A DNA stretch of 36,983 nt from Treponema sp. (GTDB lineage Bacteria; Spirochaetota; Spirochaetia; Treponematales; Breznakiellaceae): NCBI GenBank assembly GCA_031278815.1, contig JAITJS010000066.1, forward strand, positions 1-36,983, written 5' to 3'. Numbering within the stretch: the first letter of the stretch is position 1; every line of letters begins with the position of its first letter. Positions 16,273 to 24,331 of the stretch are shown in pieces. A model generated the notes under the pieces. It was not told where the DNA came from. It did no database searches and saw nothing but the letters and a program-made list of their open reading frames with translations. The translations under genes were made by a program, and so were the position numbers.

Positions 16273-17180
16273 CAGGAAACTCCTGCCGTGCCTGGACTAT
16301 GGAGGGCGACCAAAAGGTCGTCCCGCATCTGGATTACCGCGCTACGGGCTGCTTGTGCGGCAGTGGCCATATCCACCTTTTCCGGGTCCAGCCCTGTCGC
16401 TTGAGTCCAGGCTTTGAGAATGGAACGGGAGGCGTTCACTACCCCACCGTTAGCATGCCTAAACAGTAAGGCCGCATCTTTCGCGTCCCCTCCTTGGGTA
16501 CCATACCCGGGGATGAGGAAGAACAGCTGTTCCCGTTTTGCCCGGATGGAAGCAGCTTCCTCTGGTTCGGTACAACCTACCACTACTCCAAAGGCCCCGT
16601 ACCCATAGACACCGAGGCGCAGCGCGGCTAAGGCGGCTAGTTTATCTCCTACCGCGTCATACAAACGGCCTCCGGCTTGCAGTTCCTGGTATTCAAAATC
16701 CCGCATTCCCGGGTTAGAGGTCCGCATGATCACAAAAGCCCCCTTTCCCTTACGGTCTGCATAGGAAAGCCAGGGCTCAATCGAATCCATCCCCATGTAT
16801 GGGGACAGGGTAACAAAATCCGCTTCAAAGTCCCCTTCAAAATGGGCTTTGGCGTACTGGGCTGCGGTATCTGCGATATCCCCTCGTTTGATATCCGCGA
16901 TAACTAAGCTTCCCTGTTCCCGAATATACCCTAGGGTGTGGGCATAGGCATCAAGGCCGGCCCGTCCCAAAGCCTCATAATAGGCGATCTGGACCTTGTA
17001 GCAAGCAGCAATGTCCACGGTACGGTCCACCAGAGCCCGGTTATAGGCAAGCACGGTTTCCGCATCAGAGGCCCGTTTCCGCCGTTCTTGAGGAGGAACA
17101 TAGGCCGTGGCAGTATCAAGGCCCACACAGACCGGGCCTTTGGATGCCACTGCCTCATAGAGTTGATCCATACTATACAT
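16272..17180 (-). CDS. pyrF: Orotidine 5'-phosphate decarboxylase, type 2
   Basis: It catalyses the last step of UMP synthesis. The active-site signature ADIKRGDIADTAAQYA (Lys/Asp charge network) and TSNPG identify the longer type 2 subfamily. About 302 residues from ATG 17180; ATG 17171 is possible. Neither has a Shine-Dalgarno. A TATAAT on the minus strand at 17193-17188 is only 7 nt before the 17180 ATG, so the mRNA may begin almost at the start codon, although I see no good -35 box. Upstream in-frame sequence as far as 17423 overlaps asnS and is not credible coding. Confidence 0.93.
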   Translation of the reverse strand: MYSMDQLYEAVASKGPVCVGLDTATAYVPPQERRKRASDAETVLAYNRALVDRTVDIAACYKVQIAYYEALGRAGLDAYAHTLGYIREQGSLVIADIKRGDIADTAAQYAKAHFEGDFEADFVTLSPYMGMDSIEPWLSYADRKGKGAFVIMRTSNPGMRDFEYQELQAGGRLYDAVGDKLAALAALRLGVYGYGAFGVVVGCTEPEEAASIRAKREQLFFLIPGYGTQGGDAKDAALLFRHANGGVVNASRSILKAWTQATGLDPEKVDMATAAQAARSAVIQMRDDLLVALHSPGTAGVS

Positions 17181-17325
17181 GAGGTCTATTATACACGGCT
17201 CTACTGGTTCAAATCCATGTCCTCCTTGGGCCGGAGAGACCAGGGCAGCAAGGAATTGAGGGTGCAGATACCGGTGGGGAAAGGGTATGGCGGGTTGTAC
17301 CTTTTTGATAAGACAACGGATAGAC

Positions 17326-17354
17326 TTGATACGCATTCCCCTCCTGGGTATTAT
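17326..17354 (+). promoter_or_regulatory. Promoter of asnS abutting its start codon
   Basis: TTGATA (17326-17331), a 17-bp spacer and TATTAT (17349-17354) form a near-consensus promoter. The predicted transcript start, at about 17361, coincides with the asnS ATG at 17362, implying a leaderless mRNA. Confidence 0.65.
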
Positions 17355-17361
17355 TAAAGAT

Positions 17362-18777
17362 ATGCTCTTTCCTCTTATTAAAGATCTGATGCAAGTCCCC
17401 GCGGAATCCCAGGACCTTACCATCCGCGGTTGGGTCAGGACTAAACGAGAACTTAAAAACCTGACCTTTGTGGAAGTGAACGATGGGTCTTCCCCAGAAA
17501 GTATCCAATGTATTTTCGATCGGAGAAGGAGCGGACATACGCTGCTTCCCCCTTCGGCAGAAACGATTTTAGGGGCCTTGCCGACGGGGAGTTCCGTAGT
17601 AATTCAAGGACGCCTGGTACCCTCTCCTGGTTCAGGACAGGCAGTGGAAGTTGCAGCCTATGCTATTGAATGTATCGGGGATGCCCCCTCCGAAGCATAT
17701 CCCCTGCAGAAAAAACGGCATTCCCTGGAATTCTTGCGGGAGATCGCCCACCTCCGAGCGCGAACCACCATCTTCGGCGCAGTGGCCCGGGTACGGAGTC
17801 GCCTGGCTTTCGGGGTGCATCAATTTTTTCAAGAACAGGGCTTTCACTACATCCATACCCCCATCATCACCGGGAACGATGCAGAAGGAGCTGGGGCGCT
17901 GTTTCAGGTTACTACGCTGGACCTCCCGGCTCTCGCCCAATCCGGTAAAGACCCGGACTATGGAGCGGATTTCTTCGGTAAGCCTGCGTATCTCACGGTC
18001 TCAGGTCAGCTTGAAGCGGAAACCTACGCTACCGCTCTGTCCCGAGTCTACACCTTTGGACCTACCTTCCGGGCAGAAAACTCAAATACCACCCGGCATT
18101 TAGCAGAATTCTGGATGATTGAACCGGAAATCGCTTTCGCCAATTTAGCAGACACCATGCAGTTGGCAGAAGCATTCCTCAAATTCCTCTTTACGGTGGT
18201 ATTACGGGATTGTGCTGAAGACCTGGCCTTTATAGAAAAATTAGAAAAAATAGAAAAGAGTATTACCGCTAGATTGCAAAAAATACTTGATTCCCCGTTT
18301 GTCCATATAAGCTACACCGATGCAGTCGCTGCCCTAGAAAAGAAGGCCTCAAGCTTTACCTTTAAACCCTTCTGGGGCTGCGATCTCCAAAGTGAACATG
18401 AAAAATTCCTCACCGAAAAAGTCGTGGGCGGACCGGTGATTGTAACCGATTACCCTAAGGAAATAAAAGCCTTTTATATGAAGTTGAACGATGATGAAAA
18501 AAACGTCCGAGCCATGGATGTTTTGGTCCCGCGTCTTGGAGAGATTATCGGCGGCTCTCAACGGGAAGAAAACTACACCCGCCTTGAAAACCGGATGCGC
18601 GTAATGGGTATGCACGTCGAAGACTACGCTTGGTACTTAGACCTTCGCCGGTACGGCACGGTCCCTCACGCAGGTTTTGGCATGGGCTTTGAACGGCTCA
18701 TCCAGTATATCACCGGCATGGTAAACATCAGGGATGTGATTCCCTTTCCTCGGGCAGTGGGCCAAGTGGAATTCTAA
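17362..18777 (+). CDS. asnS: Asparaginyl-tRNA synthetase
   Basis: A class IIb synthetase of 471 residues. The N-terminal OB-fold binds the anticodon (IRGWVRTKRELKNLTFVEVNDG). The catalytic domain has motif 2, FGPTFRAENSNTTRHLAEFWMIEPE, and motif 3, GFGMGFERLIQY. The Asn/Asp distinction favours AsnRS because of the LSRVYTFGPTFRAENSNT context, and because the bacterial AspRS insertion is lacking. The start at 17362 (MLFPLIKDL) matches family length. A longer reading from 17287 would run through the promoter. No ribosome site precedes the ATG. Divergent from pyrF. Confidence 0.95.
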   Translation: MLFPLIKDLMQVPAESQDLTIRGWVRTKRELKNLTFVEVNDGSSPESIQCIFDRRRSGHTLLPPSAETILGALPTGSSVVIQGRLVPSPGSGQAVEVAAYAIECIGDAPSEAYPLQKKRHSLEFLREIAHLRARTTIFGAVARVRSRLAFGVHQFFQEQGFHYIHTPIITGNDAEGAGALFQVTTLDLPALAQSGKDPDYGADFFGKPAYLTVSGQLEAETYATALSRVYTFGPTFRAENSNTTRHLAEFWMIEPEIAFANLADTMQLAEAFLKFLFTVVLRDCAEDLAFIEKLEKIEKSITARLQKILDSPFVHISYTDAVAALEKKASSFTFKPFWGCDLQSEHEKFLTEKVVGGPVIVTDYPKEIKAFYMKLNDDEKNVRAMDVLVPRLGEIIGGSQREENYTRLENRMRVMGMHVEDYAWYLDLRRYGTVPHAGFGMGFERLIQYITGMVNIRDVIPFPRAVGQVEF

Positions 18778-18820
18778 TCTTGATGCTGAGTCGCCATGTA
18801 CCCCCTCTAAACCCCATATC

Positions 18821-20053
18821 GTGAGATACCGCAGGATGCCCCCCCTTTTTGTGAGTCTCCTCCTCTGGCTCTTCCTCGTGGAGGCTCTACCCGCGCAAAA
18901 TCCTGCCTTGAACATACCCGAGTTAGGTTCCCGTGCGGCGGTGCTTATGGATGCGACCACCGGTACTTTCCTCTATGTCAAGAATGGAGATGATGAGATT
19001 CCCCCTGCTTCATTGGCAAAACTCATAACCATCCATATAGCCCTCAGTGAAGTGGCCCAGGGTAATGCTGCTCTGGATGAGGTGGTAAGCCTCCCGAGAG
19101 AAAGTTGGGCAGTAAACCAGCCTCCCCGATCAAGCCTCATGTATCTGGCTCCTGGGCAAACCGTAACCCTGCGGGATCTGCTCCTGGGGCTTGCCATTCC
19201 TTCGGGCAACGATGCGGCTGTGGCAGTGGCCCTTAGGTTCGCTTCCACGATACCCGAATTCGCTGAACGGATGAACCAGGAAGCTCGCCGTTTTGGACTT
19301 TTAAAAACCCATTTTGTCGAGCCCTCGGGGGTCTCGGAAAATAACCGAACCACCGCAGTGGAGTTTGCCTTGTTTTGTAGGGAATACCTGCAGCTCCACC
19401 CGGAAACCTTAGCGGACTATCATTCAGTTACGGAATTCGCCTTTCCCCAGGCAGCGAATGTATCGGAACGGTACCGAAACAAACCAGGCACCATCATCCA
19501 GTACAACCACAACAGCTTTTTAAAAACTTTTGCAGGGACAGACGGCTTAAAAACCGGGTATATCGACGAAGCAGGCCACAATATCGCCATTACCACAGAA
19601 CGAGCAGGGACCCGTTTTATCGTGGTCATCCTCGGTGCTCCTGCAGTGTACCGAGGAGATCGGATCCGAGACGAAGATGGGATGAAGTTACTCACCTGGG
19701 GCTTTGACCATTACAAAACCCTCAGACCCACCTTGAATAAACTTCCGCCTATACGGGTATGGAAAGGGAAAGAAGACTACGTTGAGATCACTCCCGGGGA
19801 AGCATTGGAATTTACCACCTTCCGGGATCGGGGGGAGCAGCTCCGCTGGGAAATGGACCTGACTCCTACCATCCTCGCACCCCTCCCGCAGGGTATCTTT
19901 GTGGGCACTCTGGTCCTTTATGATGCTCAGGGGGAACTACGACGGATTCCCCTCATTACCACCCATGAAATAGAAAGGGGAGGCTTTTTTAAACGGCTCT
20001 GGGATTCAATCACCCTGTTCTTTCGTTCTCTAGGGAACAGGAGAACCCCCTAA
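18821..20053 (+). CDS. D-alanyl-D-alanine carboxypeptidase (PBP5/6 type)
   Basis: A secreted penicillin-binding protein that trims the terminal D-Ala from peptidoglycan stem peptides. An N-terminal signal segment (PPLFVSLLLWLFLVEALPA) is followed by a peptidase S11 domain. The triad is SLAK (Ser64, Lys67), SGN (128-130) and KTG (244-246). A C-terminal PBP5-like beta domain follows, then a hydrophobic and basic end (LWDSITLFFRSLGNRRTP) that could anchor the protein at the membrane. The likely start is GTG 18821; ATG 18836 is an alternative, and neither has a good ribosome site. A 7-C run sits near the start. It follows asnS by 43 nt. Confidence 0.93.
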   Translation: MRYRRMPPLFVSLLLWLFLVEALPAQNPALNIPELGSRAAVLMDATTGTFLYVKNGDDEIPPASLAKLITIHIALSEVAQGNAALDEVVSLPRESWAVNQPPRSSLMYLAPGQTVTLRDLLLGLAIPSGNDAAVAVALRFASTIPEFAERMNQEARRFGLLKTHFVEPSGVSENNRTTAVEFALFCREYLQLHPETLADYHSVTEFAFPQAANVSERYRNKPGTIIQYNHNSFLKTFAGTDGLKTGYIDEAGHNIAITTERAGTRFIVVILGAPAVYRGDRIRDEDGMKLLTWGFDHYKTLRPTLNKLPPIRVWKGKEDYVEITPGEALEFTTFRDRGEQLRWEMDLTPTILAPLPQGIFVGTLVLYDAQGELRRIPLITTHEIERGGFFKRLWDSITLFFRSLGNRRTP

Positions 20054-20061
20054 CGTCCCAA

Positions 20062-20301
20062 TCAAAAACCCTTAAGCCCCCGAGTAACCTTCTCCTTATG
20101 TGGTATGGAGGGTATGGGGAACTTTTTGGCTAAAAATGTATCTAATTCTTCTTCCATACTTCGCAAAGCCGCTTCCAGTTCCTGAATGCGCCGCAGGGCA
20201 TATTGTACTTTTTTACCCCATAACCGTTCACAGGTTTGATCCAATAGGGCATCAAAAGATACACTATCGGAACGTAGCTCATATCTTGTATTAAAAATCA
20301 T
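20062..20301 (-). CDS. Small coiled-coil protein of unknown function
   Basis: About 79 residues from ATG 20301; ATG 20319 or a TTG at 20337 would lengthen it. The middle (ALRRIQELEAALRSMEEELDTFLAKK) is a charged coiled coil. The N-terminal part (YELRSDSVSFDALLDQTCERLW) reads like real protein. The coiled-coil length recalls ZapA-like or other small division-associated proteins, but I see no specific signature. It ends 8 nt from the carboxypeptidase gene on the other strand and follows the small membrane-protein ORF and the M23 peptidase gene on its own strand. Confidence 0.6.
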   Translation of the reverse strand: MIFNTRYELRSDSVSFDALLDQTCERLWGKKVQYALRRIQELEAALRSMEEELDTFLAKKFPIPSIPHKEKVTRGLKGF

Positions 20302-20374
20302 AGCATAACTATACTCCATCCTTCCGAGGAGCCACAAGATACAGGGGATCCTTGCTCTCTATAACCAAACCGTA

Positions 20375-20512
20375 TCATTTTTTAGCTCTAGGCTCAGAAA
20401 CCGTTATAGAATTCCTTCCACCGTCGTGCATTCCCGCTTCTGCCTTATCAAACGTCCTAATAAACGTAACCATCGCGATAAAGGCGATGAGGATCAATAC
20501 CAACTTTTGCAT
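20375..20512 (-). CDS. Putative 45-residue small membrane protein
   Basis: An ORF of 45 codons whose ATG (20512-20510) is preceded by GGAGG at ideal spacing. Residues 3 to about 18 (KLVLILIAFIAMVTFI) form one hydrophobic helix with a lysine before it. The rest is hydrophilic and ends in PRAKK. It has the charge layout of a single-span protein or an uncleaved signal. It lies downstream of the M23 peptidase gene on the same strand. I know no family for it; support is the ribosome site plus composition. Confidence 0.55.
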   Translation of the reverse strand: MQKLVLILIAFIAMVTFIRTFDKAEAGMHDGGRNSITVSEPRAKK

Positions 20513-20660
20513 ATTCCTCCGCATGAGAGCACATCTTCACCCTTCGGGTATATCACCATCACCAAAATGATAATATACTTTTTTCTCTATGATACTATAA
20601 AAAATAAGTATCAGAGGATTTACTCCAATACCTTTGAATAAACTCTTTTTAATATAAGAT

Positions 20661-21935
20661 TTATGATTTAAGAAAATCAAGGGGATTAACCGCCCGACCG
20701 TTCTTATAAATAGCAAAATGGAGATGGGGACCGGTACTGTACCCAGTACTACCCACTTCTCCAATCTTGGTCCCTTGTGATACCAGGGCTCCCTGGTTCA
20801 CCGAGGTAGCGCTCATGTGGGCATACATAGTTTGATAGCCGTTGGCATGGGAAATGATGATATATTTACCGTACACCGAATTTACCCCCACCGTGGAAAC
20901 CCGGCCATCCATAGCCGCTTTTATAGGCGTTCCCATAGCAGCGGCAAGATCCAAAGCCGCATGATACCGTCTCACCCCGCTGATAGGATCGTTCCGCCAC
21001 CCAAAGGGGGAGGTAAGGCGTCCCCGGATAGGATAGATAAAAGAATCTCCCAGGATCACCTTGAGGTCTTCACTGCGCATCTTGGCACCAGGGATAAAGA
21101 GCACCTTCCCCGGGGTGAGGGTTTCACTCTGAATATCATTGGCGTCCAAAATGACTTCCAAGGGAACTCCCATGGCATTGGAAATTTTACTCAAGGCGTC
21201 TCCCTTTTTTACGGTATAGGGAATACCGTCCATATTGGGAATACGCAGAATATCTCCTTCCCGCAGGAGCTTGGCATTAGAAATATAATTAGAGGCAATA
21301 ATCGCATCCATAGAAAGGGCATGATTCGCGGCGATCTTGGAGACTGAATCTCCCTTCTTCACCTTATAGGATTCCCATGCAAAGGTTTCTACCAAATTGA
21401 GGGGAATAATCTCATCCTGAACCGGCGAGGTCGGAACCGAGAGCCCGGCATAAGAGGCCAAATTTTGCCGTAACCCCCCATCTGCTCCTGGTTCTAAGTG
21501 ATAGGCCCGCCCCCAAGGAAGGAAGGCCCCCAATCTAAGGGCAGGGTTCTCTGACCAATTTAATGAGAGTAGAATAAACAGTAAAAGTCCACTTATGGCA
21601 AGGATCGGTAAAAGCTTCACCACCACGGATCGATGGGCTCGGCCCGGTTCTTTCTGTACCGGCGAGGCCGATCCGGAATCCGAAAACAAGCCTTTTAAGG
21701 AAATACGGGGTAAAGAAAACTCCGGTAGAATAAAGGGCTCCTTTTTGTTATAATAACGTTGCACCGGGATGGGTTTTTGTTTAATTTGCTCTATTACTAA
21801 TACATTGGCGCTATGGTTGGAAGGTACCGTATACCGCGGGGTATATGAGGAGGGCTTGGGAGTTTTATTCTGGACCCCAACAGTCGATGGTTTACGACGA
21901 CTAATGTGTTGCTGAACGATTAAATCATTCGTCAT
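20661..21935 (-). CDS. LysM/M23 peptidoglycan endopeptidase, membrane anchored
   Basis: A 424-residue murein hydrolase of the NlpD/EnvC/spirochaete type. A basic cytoplasmic N-terminus of about 105 residues precedes a membrane helix at about 106-124. Two LysM domains follow, at about 190-233 (YKVKKGDSVSKIA...) and 240-282 (YTVKKGDALSKIS...), which bind glycan. The M23 domain has zinc ligands His325 and Asp329 (HAALD) and His404/His406 (HLHF), with SPFGWRNDP and MYAHM. The full ligand set suggests an active enzyme rather than a degenerate activator. The long cytoplasmic N-terminus is unusual and may connect to division proteins. Divergent from lepB. Confidence 0.93.
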   Translation of the reverse strand: MTNDLIVQQHISRRKPSTVGVQNKTPKPSSYTPRYTVPSNHSANVLVIEQIKQKPIPVQRYYNKKEPFILPEFSLPRISLKGLFSDSGSASPVQKEPGRAHRSVVVKLLPILAISGLLLFILLSLNWSENPALRLGAFLPWGRAYHLEPGADGGLRQNLASYAGLSVPTSPVQDEIIPLNLVETFAWESYKVKKGDSVSKIAANHALSMDAIIASNYISNAKLLREGDILRIPNMDGIPYTVKKGDALSKISNAMGVPLEVILDANDIQSETLTPGKVLFIPGAKMRSEDLKVILGDSFIYPIRGRLTSPFGWRNDPISGVRRYHAALDLAAAMGTPIKAAMDGRVSTVGVNSVYGKYIIISHANGYQTMYAHMSATSVNQGALVSQGTKIGEVGSTGYSTGPHLHFAIYKNGRAVNPLDFLKS

Positions 21936-21945
21936 GGTTTATTTA

Positions 21946-21974
21946 TCGACAGGTGGATTAAGAATGATTATACT
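21946..21974 (+). promoter_or_regulatory. Promoter of lepB-PBP-DUF115 genes
   Basis: TCGACA (21946-21951), 17 bp, then TATACT (21969-21974). The predicted transcript start near 21981 is only about 9 nt before the lepB ATG, leaving no room for a ribosome site. Confidence 0.6.
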
Positions 21975-21989
21975 ATTATAGACTATAGT

Positions 21990-22388
21990 ATGGAAAATAA
22001 TACATCCATCGAGACCGGTAGGGCAATTGGAGAAGCATTATTCCTTGCCTTATTATTGAAGCTTTTCGTGTTTGATTTTATGATTACTGAAGGACAATCT
22101 ATGGTGCCGGCTATTAAACCGGGTTCCGTACTCGTGGTGAATAAACTGGCTTACGGTCTACGATTTCCTTGGTCCGAAGTCTATCTGGTGTGGTGGGCTG
22201 TACCTAAGCAGGGAGATGTGGTGGTCTTCTATACCCCCTACCGGGAAATTGCAGTAAAGCGGTATGCCGGGCTTGCCGAAAACCATGCCTTCTTGGCATT
22301 GGGGGATAATCGCCGCCAATCCTATGATTCTCGGGCCTACGGTCCTATTCCTCTGAACAATATCCTAGGTAAGGTATTATTACTTTAA
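21990..22388 (+). CDS. lepB: Signal peptidase I, very compact form
   Basis: This enzyme cleaves signal peptides from exported proteins at the membrane. A single N-terminal helix (ALFLALLLKLFVFDFMI) precedes the catalytic Ser37 in EGQSMVPAIKPG. The general base is Lys90 in REIAVKRYAGL. Box E is GDNRRQSYDSRAYGPIP. At 132 residues it is much shorter than most family members: the segment between the lysine motif and box E is reduced to about 13 residues, and there is no second membrane helix. All catalytic residues remain, so it should be active. The stop overlaps the start of the next gene by one base. No Shine-Dalgarno precedes the ATG. Confidence 0.92.
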   Translation: MENNTSIETGRAIGEALFLALLLKLFVFDFMITEGQSMVPAIKPGSVLVVNKLAYGLRFPWSEVYLVWWAVPKQGDVVVFYTPYREIAVKRYAGLAENHAFLALGDNRRQSYDSRAYGPIPLNNILGKVLLL

Positions 22389-24322
22389 TGGCTACTACCA
22401 CAGGAAGGAGCAGCAAAAGGGGCAGGGAACAGAAAGAGCCATTTCCTGCTCAAAACCGCTACAGGGAGCAGTATGATCAAGAGCGCATCATATACCAGCG
22501 GTTTTGGGTGGTTTTTTTTCTGTTTGCCCTGATAACCCTCACCTTAGTACTTCGGTATGCCATGCTGATGCTGAACGGGAATATTTCGGAACAACTAATA
22601 AACCCTAAACCCTTTGCCGAACGAGGTACCATCTTAGACAGAAACGGTCGTATTCTGGCCATGCAGACCAGACTGGCTAACATCAGCGTATGGCGTCCTG
22701 AAATAAACGACCTGGAAGCCTTGAGCAATACGCTCGGTCCGCTGCTTAACCTTTCCAGCGAAGAAATCGTCCGGCGGATCACCACTGCCTCCAGTGATTT
22801 TATATACCTTAAAAAACAGGTGGACCAGGCTACCATACAAAAAATCCAAACCCAGCGCTCCTTGGGGGGGGTCAATATTGAGCCTATTGTAGGCCGGATC
22901 TATCCAGAGAGCAGTCTGGCAAGTCAGATCGTCGGTTTTGTGGGGGATGAGGGGATCGGCCTTGAAGGAATTGAATATGCCTTTGAATCAGAACTCGCCC
23001 CAAATGAAGAGCGGAACGGTAATCAAGTAATCCTCACGATTGATGCCAATGTGCAGTATATCCTGGAAAAAATAGCTACCCAAACCTTAATCGAGAATAA
23101 GGCCGAAGCAGTGATGCTCATGGCTATGGATCCCCGGACCGGCGATATTCTCGGTTCTGCATCCGCACCGGGATTTAATCCCAATGCGCTCCATGATTCG
23201 GATGAAATGAGCCGGATGAACCGGCCCGCAATCTGGGCCTACGAACCTGGTTCAGTGTTCAAGATATTTTCCATTTCTGCGCTTATTGATTCCGGGGCCA
23301 TCACGGGAAACAGCATCTTTATCTGTAATGGCCGCTATGAACGGGTTACGAACTTGGGGGAACGGATCCTCATTAATTGCCTGGGTACCCATGGAAGAGT
23401 GAGCGCCCGAGAAATCATCCGATACTCCTGCAATGCCGGGGCAGCCTATGCAGCGGACCGGTTGGGAGCAGATGTCTTTTATAGGACGATCCAAGATTTC
23501 GGATTCGGTTCTCGGGTAGGGACCGGAAATCCCGGGGAAACCACCGGGGTCTTCCGTTCTGTGGAACGATGGTCTGACCGGTCTAAACCGACCATCGCCA
23601 TGGGTCAAGAGATATCCGTCTCTGCCTTACAGATGATCCAAGCGGCTTCTGCCATCGCTAACGACGGTATCCTGGTTCCTCCGAGGATGGTATCCCGGAT
23701 CCGTTCAAGCGACGGAAGTACAGAACAGCCCTTTAATCCCGGTACTCCCCGGCGGATCCTAAAGCCTGAGACCGCCCAGCTTATGCGTTCTTATATGATA
23801 GATGTTACCTCCAGTACCGGCACGGGACGGCGGGCCAATGTGGAGGATCTATCCTTAGCCGTCAAAACCGGTACTGCCCAGTTCGTAGATCCTGCCACCG
23901 GTACCTATTCAAGTTCCGACTTTATTGCCAGTTGCATGGCCCTGCTCCCCTCAGAAGCCCCTTCCCTGGTTTTGTACATCGTCATCATTAAGCCCCAGGG
24001 AGAATCCTATCTGGGAGGCCGCATCGCAGCCCCGCCTATACGGGAAGCAGCAGAAGCCCTGGTGGATTACCTGGGGATTCCCCGGGGGAGAAACCCTCAG
24101 GTCAATCATTCCGGTTCTATTACCTTGCCTAATGAACAACTCCCCCTTATTGAAGGGAAAGTTCCCAATCTTATAGGGTATGCGAAACGGCAACTCCTTC
24201 CCCTGTTGCTGCGGGATGATCTACACCTGGAAATAAAGGGAGATGGCTGGGTCAAACGGCAAAGTCCGCCTCCAGGAACCGCCTTAACCGCAGATACCGC
24301 CATCATTTTGGAACTGGAATAG
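22388..24322 (+). CDS. Class B penicillin-binding protein (FtsI/PBP2-like transpeptidase) with PASTA-like end
   Basis: A 644-residue peptidoglycan transpeptidase. After a basic cytoplasmic stretch, a single membrane helix lies at about 40-62. The dimerisation domain includes FAERGTILDRNGRILA and IVGRIYPESSLASQIVGFVG. The transpeptidase triad is SVFK (Ser289, Lys292), SCN (347-349) and KTG (493-495). The last roughly 55 residues (KVPNLIGYAKRQLLP to DTAIILELE) look like one PASTA domain, as in septal PBPs. The lack of a transglycosylase domain makes it class B. FtsI is more likely than a lateral PBP2 given the PASTA, but I leave the symbol open. An 8-G run occurs at 22864-22871. Confidence 0.93.
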   Translation: MATTTGRSSKRGREQKEPFPAQNRYREQYDQERIIYQRFWVVFFLFALITLTLVLRYAMLMLNGNISEQLINPKPFAERGTILDRNGRILAMQTRLANISVWRPEINDLEALSNTLGPLLNLSSEEIVRRITTASSDFIYLKKQVDQATIQKIQTQRSLGGVNIEPIVGRIYPESSLASQIVGFVGDEGIGLEGIEYAFESELAPNEERNGNQVILTIDANVQYILEKIATQTLIENKAEAVMLMAMDPRTGDILGSASAPGFNPNALHDSDEMSRMNRPAIWAYEPGSVFKIFSISALIDSGAITGNSIFICNGRYERVTNLGERILINCLGTHGRVSAREIIRYSCNAGAAYAADRLGADVFYRTIQDFGFGSRVGTGNPGETTGVFRSVERWSDRSKPTIAMGQEISVSALQMIQAASAIANDGILVPPRMVSRIRSSDGSTEQPFNPGTPRRILKPETAQLMRSYMIDVTSSTGTGRRANVEDLSLAVKTGTAQFVDPATGTYSSSDFIASCMALLPSEAPSLVLYIVIIKPQGESYLGGRIAAPPIREAAEALVDYLGIPRGRNPQVNHSGSITLPNEQLPLIEGKVPNLIGYAKRQLLPLLLRDDLHLEIKGDGWVKRQSPPPGTALTADTAIILELE

Positions 24323-24331
24323 GAGGAACCC

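Noticed and set aside
17287-17361. N-terminal extension of asnS
   Set aside because: It contains the asnS promoter, and the 17362 start matches the family.
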